Counted from the first letter of the stretch, positions 10,606-20,201 are shown. The stretch is 64,000 nucleotides of DNA from Methanosarcina sp. MSH10X1 (GCF_004099695.1 NZ_SCHL01000003.1:124001-188000); one strand, 5' to 3'. Translations and numbers: made by a program. The notes: a model not told the origin generated them from the letters alone.

Positions 10606-11181
10606 ATGATTTCAATGAGGATACTTGGAATTTCAGGCAGCCCGCGAAAGGGCCAGAATTGTGAAAAAATGATCGAAGCAGCCCTTGAACTTGCAAGGGG
10701 AAGAGGTTTTGAGACCGAGACGGTTTTTATATCCGTTTCCGAAGTCAGCCCCTGCAAAGCTTGTGGGGCGTGCAGAGAAAATGATTCATGTATAATTGAA
10801 GATGATATGGAAGAGATTTATGAGAAGATGAGAGGTTCGGACGGTATAATCGTGGCTTCCCCGGTGTATATGGGGAATTACCCTGCCCAGCTCAAAGCCC
10901 TTTTTGACCGCAGCGTTCTCCTGCGCCGTAAAGATCTGGCACTTAAGAATAAAGTCGGAGCAGCTCTCTCAGTGGGAGGTTCAAGAAACGGAGGGCAGGA
11001 AAAGACAATTCAGTCAATCCATGACTGGATGCACATTCATGGGATGATAATTACCGGGGACAATGCCCACTTCGGCGGAATCGCCTGCAATCCTGTAGAA
11101 GAGGACAGCACTGGAATGCAGACTGTGCTTGAGACCGCAAAAAAGTTATGCGATGTCCTTGAGCTTATCGCAAAAAAATAA
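10606..11181 (+). CDS. Iron-sulfur flavoprotein (Isf family)
   Basis: 191 residues with the flavodoxin-like fold of NADPH-dependent FMN reductases. The N-terminal phosphate-binding loop is GISGSPRKGQN. The compact cysteine motif CKACGACRENDSC (residues about 50-62) is the [4Fe-4S] site that defines the Isf family. ASPVYMGNYPAQLKALFDR is the flavin-contact region. The M. thermophila homologue takes part in electron transfer and oxidant defence. It is divergent from pta-ack. The start may be ATG 10606 or ATG 10615; neither has a strong ribosome binding site. Confidence 0.9.
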   Translation: MISMRILGISGSPRKGQNCEKMIEAALELARGRGFETETVFISVSEVSPCKACGACRENDSCIIEDDMEEIYEKMRGSDGIIVASPVYMGNYPAQLKALFDRSVLLRRKDLALKNKVGAALSVGGSRNGGQEKTIQSIHDWMHIHGMIITGDNAHFGGIACNPVEEDSTGMQTVLETAKKLCDVLELIAKK

Positions 11182-11590
11182 AACATTTAAACCAAATAAA
11201 ACTAAAAAGTTGTTAACAAATTTTGTCCACAATTCAGCCCAAAAGCTGAAATTTACTTTTTTGCAGGAAAGGTGACAGCAGATCTTCGAGGTCAGTCCTA
11301 TTCCAGCCGGAATCGGGCTCCCCGGTGGGCTGTGACAGATATTTAAACTTTTAACGTTAGATGCCTGAAATCCCTTCTTTTAGCAGTAGCTTTTTTGCAG
11401 GATGCTGTAATATAATAATGGGGTCCGGCACATTGGGATTTACCAGGGGGAGAAGGTCAGAGATATTTGAATTATCGGAGACGGATACGACTCAGTGGGG
11501 AAGACAAGCCAGGATTGCATATAGGAAAACTTACCAAAGGAAAACTGACCAGAACTAATTGAAACTATCAAAAGCAAGAGGGGTTAATGG
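11182..11590. other. Intergenic region
   Basis: About 410 bp between two plus-strand genes. An open frame at 11361-11558 gives a peptide with no recognisable features and no ribosome binding site. A GAGGGG at 11579-11584 serves the next gene. Confidence 0.5.
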
Positions 11591-12097
11591 ATGGAAAACA
11601 AGGCAAAAAGTGAAACTACAACAAATGCTGAGAAACAGGAACTTGTCATTACAAGGATTTTCGACGCACCGAGAGAACGTTTATGGGAGGAATGGACTGA
11701 TCCCGAGCGCATGAAAAAATGGTTGGGACCAAAAGGTTTCACGACACCTGTATGCCAGATAGATCTCCGTGTCGGAGGCAGATATCTTTATTCCATGCGC
11801 AGTCCCGAAGGCAAAGATTTCTGGAGTACGGGTACTTATCGTGAGATTCTTATGCCGGAGCGGCTAGTTATGACCGATTCCTTCGCAGATGCAGAAGGAA
11901 ACGTGGTTCCTGCGACAGACTACGGGATGAGTCCGGATTTTCCGCTGGAGTTACTGGTGACCGTGACATTTGAGGAGTACGACAGCAGTACAAAGCTGAC
12001 TTTAAAGCATTCCGGAATGCCTGAAGGAGAGATGCGGGAGCAGGCCGAAGCCGGCTGGAACGAGTCCCTTGATAAGCTAGCCGAAAGCCTGAAGTAA
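11591..12097 (+). CDS. AHSA1/SRPBCC-family protein
   Basis: 168 residues covering a complete SRPBCC ligand-binding fold of the Activator-of-Hsp90-ATPase 1-like (AHSA1) type. Diagnostic segments are TRIFDAPRERLWEEWTDPERMKKWLGP at the N-terminus (read in two parts), DLRVGGRYLYSMRSPEG, GTYREILMPERLVMTDSF, and LTLKHSGMPEGEMREQAEAGWNESLDKL at the end. In bacteria these small proteins are often encoded beside ArsR regulators and other stress genes. The ligand is unknown. A GAGGGG ribosome binding site precedes the ATG. The DUF1579-hydrolase gene follows 121 bp downstream, and both look bacterial in style, so joint horizontal acquisition is plausible but untested. Confidence 0.87.
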   Translation: MENKAKSETTTNAEKQELVITRIFDAPRERLWEEWTDPERMKKWLGPKGFTTPVCQIDLRVGGRYLYSMRSPEGKDFWSTGTYREILMPERLVMTDSFADAEGNVVPATDYGMSPDFPLELLVTVTFEEYDSSTKLTLKHSGMPEGEMREQAEAGWNESLDKLAESLK

Positions 12098-12218
12098 GAG
12101 CTCGAAAGCGGATAAGAAGATTCGGTTAAGCGGGAAATCGAAGACAATACGGCTTCGGCTGAGAGGGTCTGTTTCAGAGCCGGAGAACCATACAATCAGA
12201 ATCAGAGGGGAAATAATC

Positions 12219-13544
12219 GTGACAGAGAGCGAGATACAACAGTCAAGGGCGCCAGATTCCGCACTCAAGCGACTGGATATTTTTGTTGGCAGATGGATTA
12301 CGGAAGGACATACCTGGGCGACCTCTTCCAGCCCGGCTCTCAGGATAACTGGAACGGATACCTACGAGTGGCTGCCAGGTCGATTTTTCCTGCTCCACCG
12401 CGCAGATGTTCAAATAGGCGATGAGGAGATAAAAACTATTGAGATAATCGGCTATGATGCCCTGAGCCAGACCTATCCCATGCACTACTTCGACAACCAG
12501 GGAAACTCAGGCACATACCAGGCAAGTGTACGCGACGGCATCTGGACATTTTTAGGGGGATCAGAACGTTCAAAAGTTACATTTAGTGATGACGGCAACA
12601 CCATAACAGCCAGTTGGGAGCATTCAGATAACGGTTTAAACTGGCTGCCCCTGATGGAGGTGAAGCTAACTAAAGTTGAAGATTTCACTGCACATCCGGG
12701 TTATACTGCCCCTGCCAACCAGGACAGAGAAATTGTGCACACTCATTCTGGAAAAAGCGCAAAGAGCAGTGCTGCACCGTTGAATGGTTTAAACATGTAC
12801 TATGAAATTCACGGCACGGGCAGACCGCTTATTTTACTCCACGGCGGCGTCGGCGCGAGTGAGATGTTCGGTCCCATCCTGCCGAAACTTGCCGAAAACA
12901 CCCGGGTTGTTACAGTTCATTTGCAGGCTCACGGACGGACTGAAGATATCGACCGGCCATTAAGCTTCGAGCTAATGGCTGATGATATCGCAGCGCTGAT
13001 TAAGTTTCTTGGAATCGGGAAAGCCGACCTCCTGGGATATTCGCTCGGCGCAGGCGTAGCACTGCAGACTGCCATCCGGCACCCTGAGACGATTCGCAAA
13101 CTTGTGGTCATCTCGGCACCCTTCAGCAGGGATGGATGGTATCCCGAAGTCCTTGAGGGTATGGCGCATATGGGTCCCGAAGCCGCACAATCTATGAAGC
13201 AGACTCCACTCTACCAGCTCTATCCCGATATTGAGTGGGAGGTGCTCTTCACTAAACTGAAGGATCTGCTCAGGCAGGACTACAACTGGTCGAGAGATGT
13301 GGCAACGATCAGGGCGCCTATAATGCTCGCCTTCGCGGATGCGGACGCTGTCCGTACGACACATATGGCGGAGTTCTTCGCACTGCTCGGGGGCGGCAAG
13401 CAGGACGCAGGTCTCGACGACTCTCTCAGGCCGACTGCGTGGTTAACCATTCTGCCGGGAACGACACACTATAACTTACTCTCCTCCCCCGAACTTGCTT
13501 CCCTGGTTACAAGATTTCTCGATGCGCCCATGCCGGATGCTTAG
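12219..13544 (+). CDS. DUF1579-like domain fused to alpha/beta hydrolase
   Basis: 441 residues from a GTG start (12219). Residues about 15-160 resemble DUF1579/THAP4-like lipocalin-type barrels (LDIFVGRWITEGHT start, then GYDALSQTYPMHYFDNQGN). Residues about 188-441 are an alpha/beta hydrolase: oxyanion loop LLHGGVG, nucleophile elbow GYSLGAG with Ser275, acid around Asp374/Asp376 (AFADADAV) and His417 (GTTHYNLL). The triad looks intact, so an esterase-like activity is expected; substrate unknown. The base composition is richer in GC, notably at 13380-13440, than in most neighbours. The fusion could reflect joining of two genes that are separate elsewhere. Confidence 0.82.
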   Translation: MTESEIQQSRAPDSALKRLDIFVGRWITEGHTWATSSSPALRITGTDTYEWLPGRFFLLHRADVQIGDEEIKTIEIIGYDALSQTYPMHYFDNQGNSGTYQASVRDGIWTFLGGSERSKVTFSDDGNTITASWEHSDNGLNWLPLMEVKLTKVEDFTAHPGYTAPANQDREIVHTHSGKSAKSSAAPLNGLNMYYEIHGTGRPLILLHGGVGASEMFGPILPKLAENTRVVTVHLQAHGRTEDIDRPLSFELMADDIAALIKFLGIGKADLLGYSLGAGVALQTAIRHPETIRKLVVISAPFSRDGWYPEVLEGMAHMGPEAAQSMKQTPLYQLYPDIEWEVLFTKLKDLLRQDYNWSRDVATIRAPIMLAFADADAVRTTHMAEFFALLGGGKQDAGLDDSLRPTAWLTILPGTTHYNLLSSPELASLVTRFLDAPMPDA

Positions 13545-13665
13545 TCTTTATTACGCTTAGCACGCATATTCTATCATCAGGAAGCTCACGGATACATGCT
13601 GAAAACAGTAAACATAAAAAAGGTCCCCTGACAAAAGAATAGAACCGGGATAGGTAATACTATTT

Positions 13666-16600
13666 ATGAATTGTGGGGGCCTTATGTCTGTACCTGTAAT
13701 TGAAAGCGGCTTAAATGGAAATCTGGAAAAGTACCTGAAAAATGTAATACTGGAAAACAGGGATAAAATCTGTAACTATGCAGAACTATCTGCCAGAGAG
13801 ATATTGCCAATCACGCGCAGGCTTTTCGAAGAAAGAGTTACCCTCGCCTACGACTTCGAAATTTCTCAAATTGTGGAAAAAGAAAGGCACCTGATAATTT
13901 ACGGGGAAGCAGGTTCGGGAAAGACAAGCACTCTTAAGTGGCTGAGTACTGTATATGCCAGGCAATACCTTGTACAAAAAGAAGGATGTGTTCCAATTTA
14001 TGTGGCACTCGATTCCTATGCTAAAGGCTCTTTTTATAATTACCTGAAAGCAAAAGTAACGGAAAAAGGCATTTCTGAGGCAGAATTTAAGAAATTGCTC
14101 GAAGGAAAAGCCCTGCTGCTGCTGGACGGGCTTGACCTGCTCACACCTTCTGATAACTTTTCCCCTTTTGATGAGGTCTCGGATTTTATTTCCGAGTATG
14201 AAGACTGCAGATACGTTGTTGCCTCGAGACCCGACCCTCTTGATGGCTTAAAAGGTACATTTGCACTTTCCGAACTTGAAAAATTGACCGATGAAAAAAT
14301 CAAACTGTTTATAGCAAAGAATGTCCCTAATAAGCGACAGGCAAAGCTTTTAACAGCCAGGTGTTTAAACGAGATTCATTTAAAACCAATCCTTCGAAAC
14401 TCTCTACTGCTCTATATCTGGATCAAAATTTCAATGGCTCACATGGGGTTGAGAGAAAAAGCTGAAGATATTCAATACTTTACCCTTGACGATTCTATCC
14501 CCTCAAGCCGGGCAGAAATCTACCAGGCATTCATTTCAGAGCTTTTTAAGGGCTGCAGGGTAAGAGAGGAATTTTTCAGGTCTCGAAGCCGACTACCTGT
14601 GAAAATAGATTATGAAAGGGCAGGCTCTGAAAGAATACCTCGCGGAAGAATAGATCCTCAGGAACTGAATACTGGAAAGACGGACATAGAAAATATTCTT
14701 ATGAACCTATCTTTCAGGCTCCAGTGCAGGAACAAGGTTTCATGTAAGTACAGTTATGCCCTTGAGGTGGCAAAAGAATACACGGAATGCAGCAGATCCG
14801 GAAAAACAAGAGCCACAAGGTTCCTTCAGGCCTGCTTGGGGCTCGGGCTCCTTATAAGAAAGAGATCTGAGGTAAGGCTTGGAATAAACCGGTCCTTTCA
14901 GGAATATTTTGCGGCTTTAAAGCTTAAAACATACTTTGAAAGCGGAATGGATATCTCAAAGGCTTTCAGGCACCCGAGATGGGAAAATGTAATAGTGCTT
15001 ACCTCGGAGTTAGTAGAATCAGGAGAAGAGTTCGTAAATTCAATCGTTTCAAGTGGGAATTTGCATTTAGCTTCAAAATGTGCTGCGAGAGCCAGCACTG
15101 AGACAAAGGGAAAATTGTGTGCCTTACTTGCCAGGAACCTTGATAGTAAATACACCGTAGAGAAAGTAAGGGCTGTCCAGAGCCTGGGGAGGCTGGGAAC
15201 CTGCGGAATCAGAGCCAATTTAGGAGCACTTGGGGATAAGGATGTAGGGGTAAAAAGAGAGACCGCAAAAGTGCTTGGAGAAACAAGGTCCGAGATGGCA
15301 CTTGCTCCTCTTGAGACCGCAGTTGGAGACGAAGACTACTCTGTGAGGATAGAGGCTGTAAAGTCTCTCGGGATAATAGGGTCCGAGAGAGCTATCGAGA
15401 TTCTCAGGAACGCATTTGCGGATAAGAACCGGGCTGTTCGTCTGGAAGCCGCCGAAGCTTTGATGCAGATAGGATCTGAGAAAGCCCTGGAAATCCTTGT
15501 TTCTGCACTTGGAGCCAGTGACGATTTCGTCCGTATTGGGGCTATAGGGGCTCTTGGCAGGACAAATTCCAGAAAAGCGGCAGAAGCTCTTATAGAAGCG
15601 TTTAAGGAAGAAGACCGGCTTGTCCGGTTAGGAGCCGCCGAAGCTCTGGGTCAGATGAAATCGGAAAAGGCTGTTGAACTGTTCATAAATGCTCTGGAGG
15701 ACGATGACGAATTTGTACGCTGGATTGCTACAAAGGCGCTCGGGGAAATAAGATCGGACAAAACGTCAGGCACATTCGTCAATATGCTCGGAGATAAAAG
15801 TCGCTTTGTTCGAAGGGAGGCCGCAAAGGGGCTGGGTATGGTAGGCTCGGAAAGAACACTTGATCCTCTGGTTTCCGCGCTCTCGGATGAAGATGAGTTT
15901 GTAAGAAAGACAGCCGCTGAATCCCTCGGAGAGATAAAGGCTGAGACAGCTGCTAAAACCCTTATAAATAAACTCCACGATCAAAGCCATTTAGTACGGC
16001 TGGAAGCTGCAAAAGCCCTGGGCGCGCTCAAGGTCCGCAAAGCCATCGTACCGCTTCTTTTTGCACTGGGGGATGAAAACCGTTTTGTCCGGAGGGAAGC
16101 TGCAAGTGCACTCGGGCAGCTCCAATCTGAGAAAGTCCTTGAACCGCTTATCCGTGTTTTTAAGTACGGAGATAGTTTTACAAGGCAGGGGGCAGTAAGA
16201 GCCCTGGGACAGATAAATCCCGATGGGGTGCCTGACTGGATATCGGATAAAGTCTTTGATTTCATTGATAACGCGCTTAAAGACGAAGATAAGCTTGTGC
16301 GGAGGGAAGCCGCAAAAGCCCTGAGAAATTTATCTGAAAGCAGGCTCGAAAGAGCATTTGAGTCCCTTATCAGCGCTCTTGATAATGAAGATGGTGAGGT
16401 CAGGAGACTTGCAGCCGAGTCCCTTGGGCTTTTTGACTGCGAAAGTGCAGTTTCCCAACTGGTTAATGCCCTCAAATCCAGAGACGCAACTGTGCGCCGG
16501 TTTGCAGCCGCAACCCTGGGCAGGATAAGATCAAAAGAAGCCCTTCAGCCCCTTATAGAAGTTCTGGTTCTGGATAACAACGGCTCCGTGAGAGAGGAAG

Positions 16601-17070
16601 CTGCAAAAGCCCTTGGAAAAATAAAGTCCCGAAAAGCTATAGAGCCCCTTATTGACGCGCTGATGGATAGAAACAATGAAGGAAGGTCGGGGGCAGCCGA
16701 AGCTCTCGGCCGGATTAAAGCCGGAAATGCAGTGGATCAACTTATTGCTGCTCTTGAGGATCCGGATGACTTCACGCGGCTGGCTGCCGCAAAAGCACTC
16801 GGAAGGATAAAAGCGAAGAGTGCCATCGAGCCTCTCATAAACACCCTTTATGACTGGAACCGCTTTGTAAAAGCCGAAGCAGCAGGAGCTCTCAAAAGAG
16901 TTTGTGCTAAAGAGGACGAAGTACGCCTGCAGGCTCTACTTGACTCAGAAAACGAATTTGTGGCAAATTTAGCTTTTGAGATCCTGGAAGGCATTGAAAT
17001 GAAGGAAATCCTGAAAACCCGACTGTGGGAATGTCCAGAGAACATTGCTTCTTACAATAGTCAATACTAA
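13666..17070 (+). CDS. NACHT-type STAND NTPase with about 20 HEAT repeats
   Basis: 1134 residues. A short N-terminus (about 75 residues, no known effector domain) leads to a NACHT NTPase: Walker A GEAGSGKT at residues 80-87, Walker B LLLLDGLD at 150-157, and an ASRPDPL sensor-like segment near 190. A helical region then runs to about residue 470. From about residue 500 to 1110 there are 19-20 HEAT repeats of about 31 residues, each with the VR-xx-AA-xx-LG signature. NACHT proteins with repeat sensors act as oligomerising switches, including antiviral STANDs; the target here is unknown. ATG 13666 (AGGT upstream) or ATG 13684 may be the start. Monocistronic. Confidence 0.9.
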   Translation: MNCGGLMSVPVIESGLNGNLEKYLKNVILENRDKICNYAELSAREILPITRRLFEERVTLAYDFEISQIVEKERHLIIYGEAGSGKTSTLKWLSTVYARQYLVQKEGCVPIYVALDSYAKGSFYNYLKAKVTEKGISEAEFKKLLEGKALLLLDGLDLLTPSDNFSPFDEVSDFISEYEDCRYVVASRPDPLDGLKGTFALSELEKLTDEKIKLFIAKNVPNKRQAKLLTARCLNEIHLKPILRNSLLLYIWIKISMAHMGLREKAEDIQYFTLDDSIPSSRAEIYQAFISELFKGCRVREEFFRSRSRLPVKIDYERAGSERIPRGRIDPQELNTGKTDIENILMNLSFRLQCRNKVSCKYSYALEVAKEYTECSRSGKTRATRFLQACLGLGLLIRKRSEVRLGINRSFQEYFAALKLKTYFESGMDISKAFRHPRWENVIVLTSELVESGEEFVNSIVSSGNLHLASKCAARASTETKGKLCALLARNLDSKYTVEKVRAVQSLGRLGTCGIRANLGALGDKDVGVKRETAKVLGETRSEMALAPLETAVGDEDYSVRIEAVKSLGIIGSERAIEILRNAFADKNRAVRLEAAEALMQIGSEKALEILVSALGASDDFVRIGAIGALGRTNSRKAAEALIEAFKEEDRLVRLGAAEALGQMKSEKAVELFINALEDDDEFVRWIATKALGEIRSDKTSGTFVNMLGDKSRFVRREAAKGLGMVGSERTLDPLVSALSDEDEFVRKTAAESLGEIKAETAAKTLINKLHDQSHLVRLEAAKALGALKVRKAIVPLLFALGDENRFVRREAASALGQLQSEKVLEPLIRVFKYGDSFTRQGAVRALGQINPDGVPDWISDKVFDFIDNALKDEDKLVRREAAKALRNLSESRLERAFESLISALDNEDGEVRRLAAESLGLFDCESAVSQLVNALKSRDATVRRFAAATLGRIRSKEALQPLIEVLVLDNNGSVREEAAKALGKIKSRKAIEPLIDALMDRNNEGRSGAAEALGRIKAGNAVDQLIAALEDPDDFTRLAAAKALGRIKAKSAIEPLINTLYDWNRFVKAEAAGALKRVCAKEDEVRLQALLDSENEFVANLAFEILEGIEMKEILKTRLWECPENIASYNSQY

Positions 17071-17155
17071 AATGGAAAAGACATTAGCTTTACGGAATAT
17101 ATATTAAAAATTAAAACGCCTGATAGAAAGCCATCGGGTTCGAAAGAGAGACTTT

Positions 17156-17770
17156 CTATTTATCATTCCTGATTTTCCACTCAAGAAATGTCAGATGTAC
17201 CCAGAAAAAACCTATAATTAAAAACAAAATCGTAGAAAAAACAGTAATGTATGGGTGCGGTTGAAAATTTCTACCCCAGGACTCGATTAAGCATAAAAGG
17301 TACAGGCTACCAAAAATGGCATCGGCGGTATACATGTGCGGTTTATAGATTTTCCTCTTTCCTTCCCTTCGCAGATAATTCTCCCAGCCAAGATCTCCAA
17401 AGACCTTATCAGTATCGCATTTGCTGAGGCGGCTGTTTTACCTGTAAATCGAATTTTCAAGCCTGCAAATATACTCACCGGCGTTCAGGATAGAAGCCGT
17501 TTCCGCCTTGTAACGATAAGCGTTTGCAGCTATGAGAAGCGGCAAGATGTAAAATAATTCATAGATCTCATACTGAAAAACAAAGCCTAAAATAACAGTG
17601 ATCCCGCCAACCCCGAGACTGAGAGTTCTAAAGTCCTTTTCCATTTTATCCAGGATCTCTCCTCTCAGGCTTTTGTATTCCTCGAGTGCAAAGCTCTCTT
17701 TGTCTGTCGCAACTTCGTTTTTCACACCTTCTTTTGTCGTATCTTCATCTATAGACGGTTTATCTATCAT
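17156..17770 (-). pseudogene. Four-helix membrane protein interrupted by an in-frame TAA
   Basis: The minus-strand frame from ATG 17770 runs 110 codons to a TAA at 17440-17438. Exactly the same frame then continues with coherent protein sequence for 93 more codons to a TAG at 17158-17156. Before the stop there is a charged N-terminus and two membrane helices (about residues 51-85). After it come a soluble stretch (DKVFGDLGWENYLRREGKRK), then two more helices (ADAIFGSLYLLCLIESW and TVFSTILFLIIGFFWVHLTF). The simplest reading is a nonsense mutation in a gene of about 204 codons. TAA is not the pyrrolysine codon (TAG), so normal recoding is not expected. It is convergent with the NACHT-HEAT gene, 85 bp away. 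Family not recognised. Confidence 0.75.
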
Positions 17771-18121
17771 GTTTACCTGAATTTATTTAACAATTGAATT
17801 AATTCAGTGGAGTAGGCGTGTTGTAAGCCTGTTTTTTATATTCGCCTCCGCTAATGGCTTAGAGAGGTAAAAGAAGTTTTGAGATAAGCCGGAATATCGC
17901 TTTATACTCTATTGCGCTTTAAAAGAATAAGATATTTGTGAACTGAGTTTATCTTTCAAATAATAGAACTAAATTATATTTTACATTCAGCCATCTTTGA
18001 GAAGTTACTGCCGTTTTCAGGTATAAAGAAGGAAGAAAAAGAAAAAACAAATGGAAAAGAAGCGATAAAAAGGAAAAAATAGAAAAGAAGAGGCAAAAGT
18101 GTAATTGTGGTGTTTTCCGCT
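17771..18121. other. Intergenic region
   Basis: About 350 bp between the broken membrane-protein gene and an orphan gene, both on the minus strand. AT-rich; I see no gene or clear signal. Confidence 0.5.
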
Positions 18122-18730
18122 TCAAAGAGAAGGAGTCGACTCGTCTTCCCGCAGAAGTTCGGAAAAGAGCATGGAACAGTCCGGGATTTCCTCAATATTT
18201 ATCATAATCAAATTAATGTAGTAAGGTCCTCCGCGTTTAATGTCCACAGGGGAAGGGTCGACGAATTCCCAGGTATCAGCAGGGTGGTTGAGATAGAAGG
18301 TCTCAAGCTCGGGATCATTCGAATGTTTCCTGGAAGGAAAGCCTATGGTATAAATTCTGGATTCTAAGAGAGATTCTGCCCCCGCATCAAGAATAAATGC
18401 AAAAAAGAAGTATTCCCCGTGAGGAAGGTCAAGCATGAACTTGACGTCCGTACGAATTTCGGATAACAGGAAGTTCTGCATTCCCTTTCTGTAGACCATA
18501 AGAAGCAGCGTCCTGTCGCTAAAAAGAAGTTCCTGGACCGTATCCGGAAGGAAAAGGTCTCCGAAGACCAGCTCAAAATGTTCATAAGTCGGAGCCGTAA
18601 AATCATTCCTTATAAACAACAGGCCTTCCTGGCTCAAAAGCGAATAACCCAGATTACCCTCGAAATCAATTATCGGATAATTTCCTGTAGAGACTTCTCC
18701 CCAGAACTCATTAAGAGCCTCGTTATCCAT
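18122..18730 (-). CDS. Hypothetical protein, acidic
   Basis: 202 residues, not recognised. Sequence is mostly amphipathic with aromatic-rich strands (GEYFFFAFILDAG, PYYINLIMINIEEIPD) and an acidic C-terminus (LLREDESTPSL). No signal peptide, membrane segment or metal-binding cluster is visible, so it is probably cytosolic. The ATG at 18730 has no clear ribosome binding site, so the start is uncertain. It is flanked by long intergenic stretches and has no obvious operon partner. Confidence 0.65.
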   Translation of the reverse strand: MDNEALNEFWGEVSTGNYPIIDFEGNLGYSLLSQEGLLFIRNDFTAPTYEHFELVFGDLFLPDTVQELLFSDRTLLLMVYRKGMQNFLLSEIRTDVKFMLDLPHGEYFFFAFILDAGAESLLESRIYTIGFPSRKHSNDPELETFYLNHPADTWEFVDPSPVDIKRGGPYYINLIMINIEEIPDCSMLFSELLREDESTPSL

Positions 18731-19268
18731 CCGGGAAAGCAGATGTACACATGTTCCGACAGAAATATCTTTCAGTACTTAAACCCCCCTCATATGCAGT
18801 AAATCACTTTAAATCAAAGGAATATGGGCAAGAACCCTTTTATCAAAACTACAGTAAAGGTAGTTATTCCACATTCAGATTCTAGATACTCCTATTCAAA
18901 TATTCAAATTACAGTTAATTTACTTAAATTCACGGTTATCATAACCGGATTTACGGGTCATTTTACTTAAATTACACAATATTATACCTAAAGTTTATAT
19001 ACAAATGCTATTATATAAATGCATGACCCGCGAAAAAAAATCTGGAATTTTCAAACTGAATTGAGTATTTCAAAAAATAAAAATGTATAATTTCAAAAGC
19101 GCTCAATCAGAAAAAGGAGTTAAAGTCCGGAGGCCTGATTGATAAGTTTTCCACAGAAACAGCCAGACTTTGCAGGAATAATTTTCCATATCAGCGTAAT
19201 GACGGACATTTCCGGAAAATATCTCCAGGATTTCAGAAATAATAATTCGTATCCGGATTTACCAGAAA
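18731..19268. other. Long intergenic region with a short palindrome
   Basis: About 540 bp with no convincing gene. CGGTTAT-C-ATAACCG at 18933-18947 is a perfect 7 bp inverted repeat with a 1 nt spacer, of the kind bound by dimeric regulators. TATA-like runs (AAGTTTATATAC, ATTATATAAATG) occur at about 18991-19020 on the plus strand but lead to no ORF longer than a dozen codons. Confidence 0.45.
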
Positions 19269-20201
19269 TTATAAATTCTTCATTTTAAGGGGCTCAGGCC
19301 CGTCCTGCTTATCCTGAACATCCGCAAGTATCTCTTCTATACTTGCCCAGATTATCCTGACCTGATTTGCAAACTCATTCTCGTTTGCGTAATCATTGTT
19401 GTCAGCATACTCTATCACGGTTTGTTTGTGAAGCATTGCTTTTGTTGCGATATCATTATACGGAAGCCTGCCAAGTACCGGAATACCAGCCTCGGTGCAG
19501 AATTTTTCAATCAGGCGGGTATTTTCTTTGTTTATATCATATTTGTTGATGCAGACAAGGGTCGGGATCATGAAATGTGCAGCGAGCTCAAGGACTCTTT
19601 TGAGATCATGGATTCCTGAGACCGTTGGTTCGACTATCACCAGAACCAGGTCTGCCCCTGTAATAGCTGCAATAGCTGAGCAGCCTGTGCCTGGAGGCCC
19701 ATCGATAATAATTAGACCCTTATGGTATTGTTCTGCAAGTTTCTTTGCATTGCTTCGGACGGCGCTTACAAGTTTTCCGCTTGCCTCTTCCCCGATACCC
19801 AGCCGTGCGTGAGCCATTGGTCCAAAACGGGTTTCAGAATAAAAAACCTGACCTGAGACTCTTTTTCCCATGTAAACCGCCCCTTCGGAACAAACAATGG
19901 TGCAGACTGCACAGCCCTCGCATCTGTAAGGATCAACTTCGAAATTTTCGTTTACTGCCCCATACCTGCAAAATTCTCTGCATTTCCCGCATCCGATACA
20001 GAGTTCCGGGTCAATCCTGGAGACCTCAAGGCCAAAATAGTCTTCTTTTTTGAGAATTCCGGGTTCCAGAATAAGGTGCATGTCAGCTGCATCCACATCG
20101 CAATCTGCAATAACTGCGTTTTCAGCAAGCGAGGCAAAAGCTGCCGTAAGGGTTGTCTTTCCAGTCCCGCCCTTCCCACTGATTACAGTAAGCTGTATCA
20201 T
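19269..20201 (-). CDS. MinD/ParA-type ATPase with inserted 2x[4Fe-4S] ferredoxin domain (second of pair)
   Basis: 310 residues. The deviant Walker A motif SGKGGTGKTT is at residues 8-17. A ferredoxin domain is inserted at about residues 60-115 with CIGCGKCREFCR and CEGCAVCTIVCS. Walker B-like IIIDGPPGTGCSAIA and VEPTVSGIHDLKR follow. The related ORP3/ORP4 proteins of sulfate reducers have the same architecture and work with NifX-like orange proteins. The ATG overlaps the stop of the upstream paralogue by 4 nt (ATGA), so the two are translationally coupled and probably form a heterodimer. Likely role: ATP-dependent handling of a metal or Fe-S cofactor (inference). Confidence 0.9.
   Translation of the reverse strand: MIQLTVISGKGGTGKTTLTAAFASLAENAVIADCDVDAADMHLILEPGILKKEDYFGLEVSRIDPELCIGCGKCREFCRYGAVNENFEVDPYRCEGCAVCTIVCSEGAVYMGKRVSGQVFYSETRFGPMAHARLGIGEEASGKLVSAVRSNAKKLAEQYHKGLIIIDGPPGTGCSAIAAITGADLVLVIVEPTVSGIHDLKRVLELAAHFMIPTLVCINKYDINKENTRLIEKFCTEAGIPVLGRLPYNDIATKAMLHKQTVIEYADNNDYANENEFANQVRIIWASIEEILADVQDKQDGPEPLKMKNL

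Noticed and set aside
11361-11558. Small plus-strand ORF between the flavoprotein and AHSA1 genes
   Set aside because: No ribosome binding site and unlikely amino-acid composition.
17438-17440. Pyrrolysine read-through as an explanation for the split membrane protein
   Set aside because: The interrupting codon is TAA; pyrrolysine in Methanosarcina is encoded by TAG.
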